A program made the position numbers and the translations under genes. Under the pieces are notes generated by a model, which was given only the letters and a program-made list of their open reading frames with translations, was not told the DNA's origin and made no database searches. From Bacillota bacterium (GTDB lineage: Bacteria > Bacillota > Sulfobacillia > JAJZYS01 > JAJYTV01), in NCBI GenBank assembly GCA_021810725.1, contig JAJZIE010000043.1, forward strand, positions 1 to 13,507: a DNA stretch of 13,507 bases. The letters are read 5' to 3'. Every line of letters starts with the position of its first letter. The stretch's first letter is position 1. Below are positions 1 through 7,346 of the stretch, one piece after another.

Positions 1-174
1 TCCGGCGAGGGACGCTGGACCGCCGTCGAGGCCATCGAACGCGGCGTCGCCGCGCCGGTGATCACGCTCTCGCTGCAGCAACGCTTCCTCTCCCGCCAGG
101 AGGACACCCTGTCGAACCGGGTGATCGCAGCGCTGCGCAACGAGTTCGGCGGCCACAAGGTGGAGAACCGATGA
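1..174 (+). CDS. gnd: 6-phosphogluconate dehydrogenase, C-terminal end (partial)
   Basis: The window opens inside a reading frame whose last 57 codons run to TGA at 172-174. The tail reads SGEGRWTAVEAIERGV, then VITLSLQQRFLSRQ, and ends in FGGHKVENR. This matches the C terminus of the short (about 300-residue) NAD/NADP-dependent 6-phosphogluconate dehydrogenases (YqeC/GndA type), where GEGRWT and the terminal FGGH segment are conserved. The enzyme oxidatively decarboxylates 6-phosphogluconate to ribulose 5-phosphate in the cytoplasm. The gene shares an ATGA overlap with zwf, and with zwf and pgl it makes up the full oxidative pentose-phosphate branch. The N-terminal nucleotide-binding domain lies outside the window, so cofactor preference cannot be judged. 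Confidence 0.85.
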   Translation, partial: SGEGRWTAVEAIERGVAAPVITLSLQQRFLSRQEDTLSNRVIAALRNEFGGHKVENR

Positions 175-1625
175 GCGGCCAAGCGCGAGGCGCCCTGCTC
201 TGCGTGCTGGGCGCGACGGGAGACCTGACGCATCGCAAGCTCGTGCCGGCAGTCGCCGGCCTCAGGCGCGCCGGCCTGATCGACGGACCGATGCCGCTGG
301 TCGGTTTCGCGCGCCAGCCGCTCGACGACGAAGGCTTCCGAAAGAGGCTGCGGGAGACCGTGGAGAGCGACGACGCCGAGGACGTGATCGCGCACGCCGT
401 CTACGTCCCGGGAGACCTGCGCCGCCCGGAGGACTACAAGGCGCTCGCGAAGCGGCTCGATGAGGTCGAGGCCAAGGATGGCCCGTTTCTTGGCCGCATC
501 TATTACCTCGCGGCGCCGCCGAGCACGTACACGGACATCTTCCGGGCGCTGGGCAGCGTCGGGCTCCAGGAAGAGAAGGGAGGCTTCCGCCGCATCGTCG
601 TCGAGAAGCCGTTCGGCCATGACCTCGCGAGCGCCAAGGAGCTCAACCGGGAACTGCTCTCGGTCTTCCGCGAGGACCAGGTCTTCCGCATCGACCACTA
701 TCTCGGCAAGGAGACGGTGCAGAACATCCTGGTGCTGCGCTTCGCCAACGGCATCTTCGAGCCGCTCTGGAACAGGCGCTACGTGGACCACGTGCAGATC
801 TCGGTGATGGAATCGATCGGTGTCGAGCACCGCGGCAAGTACTACGAAGAGGCCGGGGCGCTGCGGGACATGATGCAGAACCACCTGCTTCAGCTCCTGT
901 CGCTCATCGCCATGGAGCCACCCGTGACGTTCGACGCCGAGCAGGTCCACAACGAGAAGGTCAAGGTGCTGAGGGCGATCCGCCTGCCGTCGCCGCAGGA
1001 GGTGCCCAAGGTCACGGTGCGGGGCCAGTACGGTCCGGGGGAGGTCCAGGGCAAGCAGGTGCCGGGCTACCGGGAGGAGCCGGACGTGCAGCGGGACTCG
1101 CAGCAGGAGACCTTTGCGGCCGTCAAGCTGAAGATCGAGAACTGGCGCTGGGCCGATGTGCCCTTCTACCTGCGCACGGGCAAGCGCCTCGGCCGTCGGG
1201 CGAGCGAAATCTCGGTCCAGTTCCAGCGCGCGCCGCAGCGCCTCTTCCCGCGGGAGACGCGCCTGCAGCCGAACGTCCTGCGTCTCAGGATCCAGCCGGA
1301 CGAGGGCATGACGCTCTCGGTGGGAGCCAAGGTTCCCGGCATGCGCATCGAACTGCGCGACGTGGACATGGCCTTCGACTACGGCACGTTCGGCAAGCCG
1401 GGCACCGAGGCCTACGAACGTCTGCTCTACGACGCGATCACAGGCGACGGCACGCTGTTCACCAGGCGCGACGAGGTGGAGGCGGCCTGGCAGGTCGTCG
1501 ACGCGATCGAGAACGGCTGGCGCCAGGAGGAGATCGGTCCCGATATCTACCCCGCCGGCAGTTTCGGCCCCGAGGCGGCTGATGAGCTCCTGCACCACGA
1601 CGGCCGCCGCTGGCACCTGAGATGA
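171..1625 (+). CDS. zwf: Glucose-6-phosphate 1-dehydrogenase
   Basis: The 484-residue product has the usual length for bacterial G6PDH (about 480-510). It oxidises glucose 6-phosphate to 6-phosphogluconolactone with NAD(P)+, the entry step of the oxidative pentose-phosphate pathway. The N-terminal Rossmann motif GATGDLTHRKL is at residues 14-24. The substrate-binding signature RIDHYLGKE is at 173-181 and includes the lysine that contacts glucose 6-phosphate. EKPFGHDL and QNHLLQLLSLIAMEPP, which carries the catalytic-region histidine, are also present. The ATG overlaps the gnd stop (ATGA), and a GGTGGAG sequence lies 5 bases upstream, so this start is well supported. The stop overlaps the pgl start. 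The protein looks intact, with no missing key residue that I can see. Confidence 0.96.
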   Translation: MSGQARGALLCVLGATGDLTHRKLVPAVAGLRRAGLIDGPMPLVGFARQPLDDEGFRKRLRETVESDDAEDVIAHAVYVPGDLRRPEDYKALAKRLDEVEAKDGPFLGRIYYLAAPPSTYTDIFRALGSVGLQEEKGGFRRIVVEKPFGHDLASAKELNRELLSVFREDQVFRIDHYLGKETVQNILVLRFANGIFEPLWNRRYVDHVQISVMESIGVEHRGKYYEEAGALRDMMQNHLLQLLSLIAMEPPVTFDAEQVHNEKVKVLRAIRLPSPQEVPKVTVRGQYGPGEVQGKQVPGYREEPDVQRDSQQETFAAVKLKIENWRWADVPFYLRTGKRLGRRASEISVQFQRAPQRLFPRETRLQPNVLRLRIQPDEGMTLSVGAKVPGMRIELRDVDMAFDYGTFGKPGTEAYERLLYDAITGDGTLFTRRDEVEAAWQVVDAIENGWRQEEIGPDIYPAGSFGPEAADELLHHDGRRWHLR

Positions 1626-2347
1626 CGGCGCTCCAGCTGCGCGTCTTCCCCACCGTCGACGAGACGATGCGGGCATGCGCCGAGGCCATCTCCGCCGCCG
1701 TGCGCGCGGCGAAGGAGCCCCAGATCGTGCTGGCGGGCGGCCAGACGCCGCGGGGCGTCTACGCTCTCCTGGCCGCGAGCGGCGAAGCGGACGCCCCGCC
1801 CTGGCACGCGACCGAGTTCTGGTTTGGCGACGAGCGCTGCGTCGGCCCGGAACATCCGAAGAGCAACTTCCGGCTCGCCCAGCAGACCCTGCTCGGCCCG
1901 CTCGGCATCGCCGCCGGCCGCGTGCACCGCATGCTGGGGGAACTCGGCGCGGAAGAAGGCGCGCGGCGCTACCGCGACCGCATCGCCGACCGGCTCGGCG
2001 CTGACCCACCCTTCACCATCGCGCTGGCCGGCATGGGACCGGAGGGGCACACCCTGTCGCTCTTCCCCGAGAGTCCCGGTCTCGTCGCCACCGATCTTGC
2101 GGTGGCCGCCTATGTGCCGACACCGCCGCGTGAGCGCATCTCGCTGACGCCGGCAGCCTTGAGGCATACGGAGCGGATCTTCTTCCTCGTCACCGGCGGC
2201 GCGAAGCGCGACGCGCTTCGCGCCGCCCTGCGAGCGCAGAGGCCGGACCCGGCCGTGCCAACTTCGTTCCTGCGCGGCCGCCTGGAGACCGTCGTCTTCT
2301 GCGACCAGGACGCGGCACCCGGGGACGCGACGGAGGTGGGTGCTTGA
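1622..2347 (+). CDS. pgl: 6-phosphogluconolactonase (DevB type)
   Basis: The 241-residue protein belongs to the NagB/RpiA/DevB-like fold. It hydrolyses 6-phosphogluconolactone to 6-phosphogluconate, the step between the zwf and gnd products. Characteristic stretches in order are LAGGQTPRGVYALLA (the GG-S/T-P phosphate loop), FWFGDERCVGPEHPKSN, GMGPEGHTLSLFP (the family GMGxDGHTxSLFP, here with E for D) and RISLTPAAL. Length and order match the family. The ATG overlaps the zwf stop (ATGA at 1622-1625) with only a weak Shine-Dalgarno upstream, so translation is probably coupled to zwf. The stop overlaps the TTG start of the next gene. Confidence 0.94.
   Translation: MTALQLRVFPTVDETMRACAEAISAAVRAAKEPQIVLAGGQTPRGVYALLAASGEADAPPWHATEFWFGDERCVGPEHPKSNFRLAQQTLLGPLGIAAGRVHRMLGELGAEEGARRYRDRIADRLGADPPFTIALAGMGPEGHTLSLFPESPGLVATDLAVAAYVPTPPRERISLTPAALRHTERIFFLVTGGAKRDALRAALRAQRPDPAVPTSFLRGRLETVVFCDQDAAPGDATEVGA
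2332..2337 (+). promoter_or_regulatory. Ribosome binding site deciding the TTG start of the SIS gene
   Basis: GGAGGT lies 6 bases upstream of TTG at 2344. It supports this rare start over the in-frame ATG at 2368, which has no comparable site. The site sits inside the end of pgl. Confidence 0.65.
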
Positions 2348-3375
2348 AGCCTGCAGGTTCGTACCGCATGTACGAGGAGATCCTGGCGCAGCCCGCACAC
2401 GTGCAAGCCCTGGGCGAGGCGGTGGCGCGCGGCGCGGACGCGGCGGAGGGGATCCTGGCCGGCAAGGCTCCCGTACTGGTCGGGTGCGGCACGTCGCTGT
2501 TCGCGGCTGAACTCGCCGCAGCCTTCCTCTTCGAGCGAGGCGCCAACGTGACCGCCACGGGCGCGTTCCCGCTCCAGCAGCGGCAGGTGCCTCTGGACCG
2601 CAGGCGTCCGATCGTGGTCCTGAGCCGCTCGGGGGAGACGCGGGCGGTGCTGGACCTGCTGAGGGTCGCCCGCGAGCGCGAGGTGCCCACCGTCCTGATC
2701 ACCGGCTTCCCCTCATCGACGGCGGCGAGTCTCGCCTGCGCCACCGTGCCCACCGGCTACGCGCAAGAACTCTCCTGGTGTCACACGATCAGCTTCACGC
2801 TCTCCTCCCTGACGGCGGTCCTGCTCCTTAGGGCGACGGCGGCGCAGCTGCCGCCGCAGATCGCCTTGCCGTCGCCCATCGAGGTGGCGGAGGGCATCGA
2901 GGCCGTCCTGGGCCACGAGGACGAAATCGCCCAAGCGGCGCAGCGCCTGCTCAGCGGCCGCCGCGTGATCCTGGGGGCCGCGGAAGGCTTCGCCTTGGCC
3001 CGCGAGGCGGGTCTCAAGCTCAGCGAGGCCGCCTACCTCGAGAACCAGGCGCTCGAACTCGAGCAGTTCTTTCACGGCTACGTGCCCGCCTACGAGCCAG
3101 GCGACCACGTGATCGCGATTCTGGGACCGGCGGCGGCGCACCGTGCGCAGGACCTACGCAAGGTGACCGAGGCGGTCGGCCTGACACTGCTCGCGATCGA
3201 CATGGCTGCCATGCGCGCCTGGTGGCCGTCCGTCACGCCCGAAAGCTTCCCCTGGCTCGCGGGGGTCTATCTCCAACTGCTCACCTACCACGCCGCGTTG
3301 GCCCGCGGCACGGACCCGGATCGCCTGCGCCGCGAAGACCCCCGCTATCTGGCGGCGCGGCAGGCCTACCGCTAG
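2344..3375 (+). CDS. SIS-domain sugar-phosphate isomerase/deaminase-like protein
   Basis: The 343-residue protein carries two sugar-isomerase (SIS) domains, like the C-terminal half of GlmS and the AgaS/NagB-II group. The first domain shows VLVGCGTSLFAAELAAAFLF and VVLSRSGETRAVLDLL, the SxSGxT phosphate-binding loop. The second shows GRRVILGAAEGFALAREAGLK, then KLSEAAYLENQALELEQFFHG, which resembles the GlmS segment EAALKLKE...E..HGP. It therefore probably binds a phosphorylated hexose or amino sugar and performs aldose-ketose isomerisation or deamination. No glutaminase domain is attached, so it is not GlmS. Its place as fourth gene of a gnd-zwf-pgl operon, sharing a TTGA overlap with pgl, makes a phosphoglucose-isomerase-like role feeding or draining glucose 6-phosphate attractive. 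That is inference; AgaS-like deamination is equally possible. A later ATG start at 2368 is the alternative. Confidence 0.82.
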   Translation: MKPAGSYRMYEEILAQPAHVQALGEAVARGADAAEGILAGKAPVLVGCGTSLFAAELAAAFLFERGANVTATGAFPLQQRQVPLDRRRPIVVLSRSGETRAVLDLLRVAREREVPTVLITGFPSSTAASLACATVPTGYAQELSWCHTISFTLSSLTAVLLLRATAAQLPPQIALPSPIEVAEGIEAVLGHEDEIAQAAQRLLSGRRVILGAAEGFALAREAGLKLSEAAYLENQALELEQFFHGYVPAYEPGDHVIAILGPAAAHRAQDLRKVTEAVGLTLLAIDMAAMRAWWPSVTPESFPWLAGVYLQLLTYHAALARGTDPDRLRREDPRYLAARQAYR

Positions 3376-3384
3376 ATCCTTGAA

Positions 3385-3430
3385 ACAGAGCGAGGGGCTG
3401 CCCCGCCTTTGGGACAGCCCCTCGCTCTGT
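3385..3430. terminator. Bidirectional hairpin terminator between convergent genes
   Basis: Arms 3385-3404 and 3411-3430 form a 20-bp stem with one C/A mismatch (3401 against 3414) and a 6-base loop GCCTTT. It begins 9 bases after the SIS stop and ends 4 bases before the gltX stop, so it can end transcripts from both directions. There is no clean U-tract on either strand (TCTCGTC on the plus side, TTTCAAGG on the minus side). Confidence 0.85.
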
Positions 3431-3434
3431 CTCG

Positions 3435-4886
3435 TCAGACCCTTGAGAGTTTCTCGATCCCGACATCGATCCGGCGTAGCGCCTCGTCGCGGCCAAAGAG
3501 CTCCGAGAGCTCGCTCGCGCCGCCTGGGGTGAACTCCTTGCCCGAGAGGGCCACGCGCACCGGATACATGACCTGACCGTTCTTCACGCCGAGCTCCGCC
3601 GCCAGGCCCTCGAGCGCCCTGTGGACCTCCTCGTGGCCGAACGACGTCAGGGCTCCGAGCGCGTCGCGGGCGGCCTTCAGGCTGCGCAGGGCGACAGCGC
3701 TGTCGGTCTTCATCTTCTTGTGCGTGTAGAGGGCGGGGTCGTAGTCGGGCAAAGCGGCCACGAAGTCGATCTGCTCGGGGATCTCGGACAGCACCGCCGT
3801 GCGGGTGTGCATTAGGCGGCTGAGCGCGAGGAGGTCGACGGGACACTCCCGCACCGTCTCCGGGTACCAGTGCAGGGCCAGGCGGTGGAACTCCGCGAAG
3901 GGCAGCCTGCGGATGTACTCGCCGTTCATCCAGCGCAGCTTGACCGGGTCGAAGATCGACGGGGACTTCGAAAGCCCATCGAAGCTGAAGCTCCTGACGA
4001 GCTCCTCGAGCGTGAAGAACTCCTCGTCGTTCCCCGGCGCCCAGCCGAGCAAGGCTACGTAGTTGAGGATCGCCCCGGGCAGGTATCCCTTGTTGTAGTA
4101 GTCCTCGAACGAGGCGTCACCGTGGCGCTTGCTGAGCTTCTCCGTGGCGGACTTGTTGATCACAGGCAGGTGGACATGCACGGGGACGTCCCAGCCGAAG
4201 GCTTCGTAGATGAGGACGTACTTGGGCGTCGACGACAGGTACTCCGCGCCGCGCATGACGTGCGTCACGCGCATCAGGTGGTCGTCGACGACATTGGCGA
4301 AGTTGTAGGTGGGGAAGCCGTCGGACTTCACCAGCACGCTGTCGTCGAGTTCCGCGTTGTCGACCGCGATGTGGCCGAACACGACGTCCTCGTAGCTCGT
4401 GGCGCCGGTGAGCGGCGTGCGCTGGCGCACCACGGACGGCATGCCGGAGGCGAGGCGCCGTGCGACGTCGTCCGGCGTCAGGGCACGGCAGCGCTCGTCC
4501 TTGAACGGCCGCTTGTGCAGGCGCGCGGCCGCGCGCTGCGCCTCCGTCTCCTCCGGAGTGCAGAAGCAGCGGTACGCGCCGCCGCGCTCGATCAGTTCCT
4601 CGGCGTAGCGGTGGTAGATCTCGAGACGCTCGCTCTGCACGTAGGGGCCGTATGGGCCACCGACATCCGGGCCCTCGTCGTGCCGCAGGCCGACCCGCTC
4701 CAAGGTGTCGTAGATCGCCTGCACCGCCCCTTCCTGCAGGCGCCCCTGGTCGGTGTCCTCGATCCGCAGAATGAACTGCCCGCCAGCCTTCTTCGCCGTC
4801 AAGTAGGCGTATAGGCCGGTCCGCAGGTTGCCAAGATGCATATACCCCGTCGGGCTGGGCGCGTACCGCGTTCGCACTGCCGCCAT
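3435..4886 (-). CDS. gltX: Glutamyl-tRNA synthetase
   Basis: This class I aminoacyl-tRNA synthetase charges tRNA(Glu) with glutamate. With the start at 4886 it has 483 residues, typical for bacterial GluRS. The N terminus reads RTRYAPSPTGYMHLGNLRT, with the HIGH-type ATP motif as HLGN (residues 17-20). The KMSKS-type loop is KLSKR at 250-254. RIEDTDQGR and ALLGWAPGNDEEFFTLEEL are also family hallmarks. A CFC pair followed by DERCR resembles the zinc-binding insert, with alanine where the E. coli enzyme has the last ligand, His. The frame is open up to 4940, with earlier ATGs at 4940, 4919 and 4892, but the GGAGG at 4893-4897 has ideal spacing only for 4886. The gene is convergent with the pentose-phosphate operon. 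Whether it also misacylates tRNA(Gln) cannot be told from the sequence by eye. Confidence 0.96.
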   Translation of the reverse strand: MAAVRTRYAPSPTGYMHLGNLRTGLYAYLTAKKAGGQFILRIEDTDQGRLQEGAVQAIYDTLERVGLRHDEGPDVGGPYGPYVQSERLEIYHRYAEELIERGGAYRCFCTPEETEAQRAAARLHKRPFKDERCRALTPDDVARRLASGMPSVVRQRTPLTGATSYEDVVFGHIAVDNAELDDSVLVKSDGFPTYNFANVVDDHLMRVTHVMRGAEYLSSTPKYVLIYEAFGWDVPVHVHLPVINKSATEKLSKRHGDASFEDYYNKGYLPGAILNYVALLGWAPGNDEEFFTLEELVRSFSFDGLSKSPSIFDPVKLRWMNGEYIRRLPFAEFHRLALHWYPETVRECPVDLLALSRLMHTRTAVLSEIPEQIDFVAALPDYDPALYTHKKMKTDSAVALRSLKAARDALGALTSFGHEEVHRALEGLAAELGVKNGQVMYPVRVALSGKEFTPGGASELSELFGRDEALRRIDVGIEKLSRV

Positions 4887-4892
4887 CGTCAT

Positions 4893-4897
4893 CCTCC
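4893..4897 (-). promoter_or_regulatory. Ribosome binding site of gltX
   Basis: GGAGG on the minus strand is 6 bases from the ATG at 4886 but directly abuts the in-frame ATG at 4892. It therefore fixes the start at 4886 (MAAVRTRYAPSP). Confidence 0.75.
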
Positions 4898-4917
4898 ACC
4901 GCGTACAAACTTTCTCC

Positions 4918-4926
4918 ATTGTACCA
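4918..4926 (-). promoter_or_regulatory. Candidate extended -10 promoter element of gltX
   Basis: On the minus strand TGGTACAAT fits the extended -10 consensus TGnTATAAT with one mismatch. Transcription would begin near 4911, giving a leader of about 25 bases that contains the GGAGG site. No clear -35 hexamer is visible, which is tolerable for extended -10 promoters. Confidence 0.45.
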
Positions 4927-4978
4927 AGTCCCCGTGGCACTCTGCTGCCCCGTTTGCCCCGGTCCCGACGCGGCGCGC

Positions 4979-5007
4979 CGAGGGCCGCCCTCGCGGGGCG
5001 GCCCTCG
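4979..5007 (-). terminator. Hairpin after the secreted-protein gene
   Basis: Arms 4979-4990 and 4996-5007 are a perfect 12-bp G+C-rich inverted repeat with loop TCGCG. It begins 8 bases after the stop codon of the secreted-protein gene and lies upstream of the gltX promoter region. There is no U-tract, so it may act as a Rho-assisted or structural 3' end instead of a classic intrinsic terminator. Confidence 0.6.
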
Positions 5008-5015
5008 CCATCGCG

Positions 5016-6023
5016 CTACTGGTAGATGATCACGAGTGGAGGTGGATCGAGTCCGAGCACCATCGCAGGCGTCGCGACCGGATGGTCCTGGGTGTAGAAG
5101 AGCTTGATGCCGCCCGCGACGACGAAGTGGCTCTGCAGACGGTTCGCGTAGAACCCGTTCAGCAGTCCATGGACGCCGAACGGCTGCTGGATCGGGATGA
5201 TGTAGGGGATCTCCTCCTGATGGATGAACCGTTCGTACTCCGACGACTTGAGCGGCCAGCCGCCGAAGCCGTCGAGGTCCCGCACCAGGACGACGCTGGG
5301 CTGTTCCTCAATCTGCTGCCAGTCGGGCACCATGCTTTCGATGAACTGGTGCAGGATGAGGATCTTCTGCGGCAGGTGGTAGCGCACCGTCAGGGACTGC
5401 AGGTACTGGAGGGCCCAGTTGATCGGCGGCGTGGGCATCGACCCGAACTCGATGCCGGGAATGTCCCCCGGCAGCATGGCAAACTCGGGGTCGAGCGCCA
5501 GTTCGACGTCCGGCTGGCGCAGGAACGGCTCGAGGTATTTGACCTCGGTCTGCACGGTGGCGTGACCGATCTGCACATCCAGAATCAACAGCAGGTGGTG
5601 GCTGCGCGCGAGGTCGAGCTCGCTCTGGATCAGGGAGTATGGCATCTGGGCGCTGTAATAGCCGTTCGGTCCCGGGCTGCGCTGGGCAACGACCGCCACG
5701 AGCTCGAGCGCTCCGATAACCGGACGCCCGGGCGCCACCTGACGGAAGGCCTGCTCCTGGGCTGCGAGGCGCTGCAGCATCGCCTGCGGCGTCCCCTGTC
5801 CCAGGACACCCATGGTCGCCGAGAGCGGGTTGCCGTAGTAGGAGATGATCCTGTACTTGGGTAGGAGCGTCGGGCCGAACCAGTCCAGCCCAGGTGTCGC
5901 CTGCGCCCTGGCCTGGCTCGGGCCGAGCAGGAGGCCGGCCATGGCGAGGTTGACCATGGCCAGGATGGCGACGAAGGGACCAAACCGGCGAGGCCACCGC
6001 ACACCGCGACTTCGTGTTTGCAC
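5016..6023 (-). CDS. Uncharacterised secreted protein, possible TIM-barrel fold
   Basis: I cannot assign a function. From GTG at 6023 the product has 335 residues and a clear signal peptide: a basic start (QTRSRGVRWPRR), a hydrophobic core at about residues 14-34, and ARA before the likely cleavage near residue 40. There is no lipobox. The mature part alternates hydrophobic strands and helices (YRIISYYGNP, VIGALELVAVVAQ, HLLLILDVQIG, VELALDPEFAM, KILILHQF, VVLVRDLDGFGG), as in a (beta/alpha)8 barrel. Acidic residues end several strands, so a hydrolase-like site is conceivable. The frame is open to ATG 6125, but that start would bury the signal peptide behind 34 residues and has no convincing ribosome binding site. 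The GTG sits 6 bases after an extended -10 element, pointing to a leaderless mRNA. It follows amt on the same strand but with its own promoter and a hairpin between. Confidence 0.75.
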   Translation of the reverse strand: MQTRSRGVRWPRRFGPFVAILAMVNLAMAGLLLGPSQARAQATPGLDWFGPTLLPKYRIISYYGNPLSATMGVLGQGTPQAMLQRLAAQEQAFRQVAPGRPVIGALELVAVVAQRSPGPNGYYSAQMPYSLIQSELDLARSHHLLLILDVQIGHATVQTEVKYLEPFLRQPDVELALDPEFAMLPGDIPGIEFGSMPTPPINWALQYLQSLTVRYHLPQKILILHQFIESMVPDWQQIEEQPSVVLVRDLDGFGGWPLKSSEYERFIHQEEIPYIIPIQQPFGVHGLLNGFYANRLQSHFVVAGGIKLFYTQDHPVATPAMVLGLDPPPLVIIYQ

Positions 6024-6029
6024 GAGGTC

Positions 6030-6038
6030 AGCATAACA
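6030..6038 (-). promoter_or_regulatory. Extended -10 element placing +1 at the GTG start
   Basis: On the minus strand TGTTATGCT matches TGnTATAAT closely, and six bases (GACCTC) separate the hexamer from the GTG at 6023. A start point 7 bases downstream of the -10 would coincide with the start codon, as in leaderless genes. The -35 region (about 6053-6058) is not consensus and overlaps a palindrome. Confidence 0.45.
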
Positions 6039-6043
6039 TGGCG

Positions 6044-6060
6044 ACCGCTGTCGCAGCGGT
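6044..6060. repeat. Palindrome over the -35 region of the secreted-protein promoter
   Basis: ACCGCTG-TCG-CAGCGGT is a perfect 7-bp inverted repeat with a 3-base centre. It spans the -35/spacer region of the promoter proposed at 6030-6038, so it is a candidate operator or activator site. Confidence 0.4.
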
Positions 6061-6080
6061 GGCATTTCCTGCGCCAATTG

Positions 6081-6118
6081 GGCGCGCGGCACCTGCCCTG
6101 AAGCGGGCGCCGCGCGCC
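6081..6118 (-). terminator. Branched G+C-rich hairpin downstream of amt
   Basis: A perfect 10-bp outer stem (6081-6090 GGCGCGCGGC with 6109-6118 GCCGCGCGCC) encloses an inner 4-bp stem (6095-6098 GCCC with 6105-6108 GGGC). It begins 10 bases after the amt stop codon. No U-tract follows. It probably marks the amt transcript end and separates it from the secreted-protein gene. Confidence 0.5.
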
Positions 6119-6128
6119 GGGCCACGGT

Positions 6129-7346
6129 CTAGTCGGCGTAAGCCGCCTCACCGTGCAAGGCCTCGTCCAGGCCCAAGAGCTCCACGTCCCGCGAGACGCG
6201 CAGCGTACCTGCTATGTCCAGCACCTTGAGAATGCCGAAAGTCACGGCGAAAGCATACGCGCTCGTCACGACGACCGCGACCAGTTGCATGAGGAATTGG
6301 TGCACATCGCCCTGGACGATGCCCTTGACGCCATTCACCGACGCTACGGCAAAGACTCCGAGCAGCAAGGAGCCTAGGACGCCGCCCACCCCGTGGCAAC
6401 CCCAAACGTCGAGCGCGTCGTCCACGTTCTTCCACGTCATGCGCAGCCGCATGGCTCCAAAGGGCACCAGCCCTGCGAGCAGTCCTATGGCCGCGGCAGC
6501 CCACGGATGCACGTATCCGGCGGCAGGTGTGATGGTCGCGAGGCCGGCCACCGCACCGATGAGAGCTCCCGAGACGGTCGGCTTGCGATCCACCAGCCAC
6601 TGCACCGCGAGCCAGGCCACCATCGCGACCGATGCCGCGATATCCGTGTTGACGAACGCCGTGGCGGCAATGCCATTGGCTGCCAGGGCACTGCCGGCGT
6701 TGAAACCAAACCATCCGAACCAGAGGAGGCCTGTGCCCAGCGCCACGAACGGCAGGTTGTGCGGCGTACTCGATGTGCCCTTGGGAAGGAAGCGGCTGCC
6801 AACCACAAACACCGAGGCGAGCGCGCCGAAACCGGCGCTCGCGTGCACGACCATGCCGCCCGCGAAGTCCACGGCGCCCATCTGCGCCAGGAAGCCGCCG
6901 CCCCAGAGCCAGTGTGCGATCGGAATGTAGACGAGCACGCTCCAGAGCACCAGGAACCAAAGATAGCCGGAAAACTTGACGCGGTCGGCGAAGGCGCCGG
7001 TGACGAGCGCTGGGGTGATGATGGCGAACATCAACTGGAACGCGAAAAACACCAGAAACGGGATGGTGGCGCCGTGCGCCGGGTTCGGTGCCATGCCGAC
7101 CCCTTGCAGGCCGAAGTAGCTGAGGTTGCCGATGATGCCGTGCCAGTCCGGGCCAAACGCCAGACTGAAGCCGCCGAGAACCCAGATGGTGGCCACGACC
7201 CCCATGGCGATGAAGATCTGCATCATGATCGTCAGGACATTCTGCCGCCGCACAAGTCCGCCGTAGAAGAAGGCCAGACCGGGTGTCATCAGCAGAACCA
7301 GGGCCGCGCTGATCAGGACGAATGCGGTGTCGCCCGTATTGATCAC
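6129..7346 (-). CDS. amt: Ammonium transporter (Amt/MEP/Rh family)
   Basis: This 405-residue membrane protein has the length and about 11 hydrophobic segments expected of Amt/AmtB channels, which move ammonium into the cell as a trimer. The family signature VDFAGGMVVHASAGFGALAS supplies the pore aspartate D160 and histidine H168. The second pore histidine is H318 in CHGVGG. WLWGGG, WFGFNAGSA and QLMFAIITPA keep the external binding site and phenylalanine gate. The C-terminal tail GLDEALHGEAAY is the canonical cytoplasmic regulatory motif that usually couples to GlnK, yet no glnK lies beside it. The start is GTG with AGAGGA 9 bases upstream. There is no in-frame ATG upstream that aligns with the family. 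The gene lies 131 bp downstream of the response-regulator gene and is probably its target or part of the same transcript. Confidence 0.95.
   Translation of the reverse strand: MINTGDTAFVLISAALVLLMTPGLAFFYGGLVRRQNVLTIMMQIFIAMGVVATIWVLGGFSLAFGPDWHGIIGNLSYFGLQGVGMAPNPAHGATIPFLVFFAFQLMFAIITPALVTGAFADRVKFSGYLWFLVLWSVLVYIPIAHWLWGGGFLAQMGAVDFAGGMVVHASAGFGALASVFVVGSRFLPKGTSSTPHNLPFVALGTGLLWFGWFGFNAGSALAANGIAATAFVNTDIAASVAMVAWLAVQWLVDRKPTVSGALIGAVAGLATITPAAGYVHPWAAAAIGLLAGLVPFGAMRLRMTWKNVDDALDVWGCHGVGGVLGSLLLGVFAVASVNGVKGIVQGDVHQFLMQLVAVVVTSAYAFAVTFGILKVLDIAGTLRVSRDVELLGLDEALHGEAAYAD

Noticed and set aside
1547..2398. A 283-codon minus-strand frame opposite pgl
   Set aside because: pgl on the plus strand has all family motifs and is coupled to zwf; this frame has none.
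3870..4814. A 314-codon plus-strand frame opposite gltX
   Set aside because: gltX carries both class I signatures in the minus frame; this frame is a valine, aspartate and arginine-rich shadow.
4836..5864. A 342-codon plus-strand frame spanning the gltX start, the intergenic gap and the secreted-protein gene
   Set aside because: The composition is that of an antisense shadow, it crosses the gltX promoter region and the 4979-5007 hairpin, and it shows no motif.
6024..6125. N-terminal extension of the secreted protein to the ATG at 6125
   Set aside because: It would place 34 extra residues before the signal peptide, covers the extended -10 element and palindrome, and has no good ribosome binding site.
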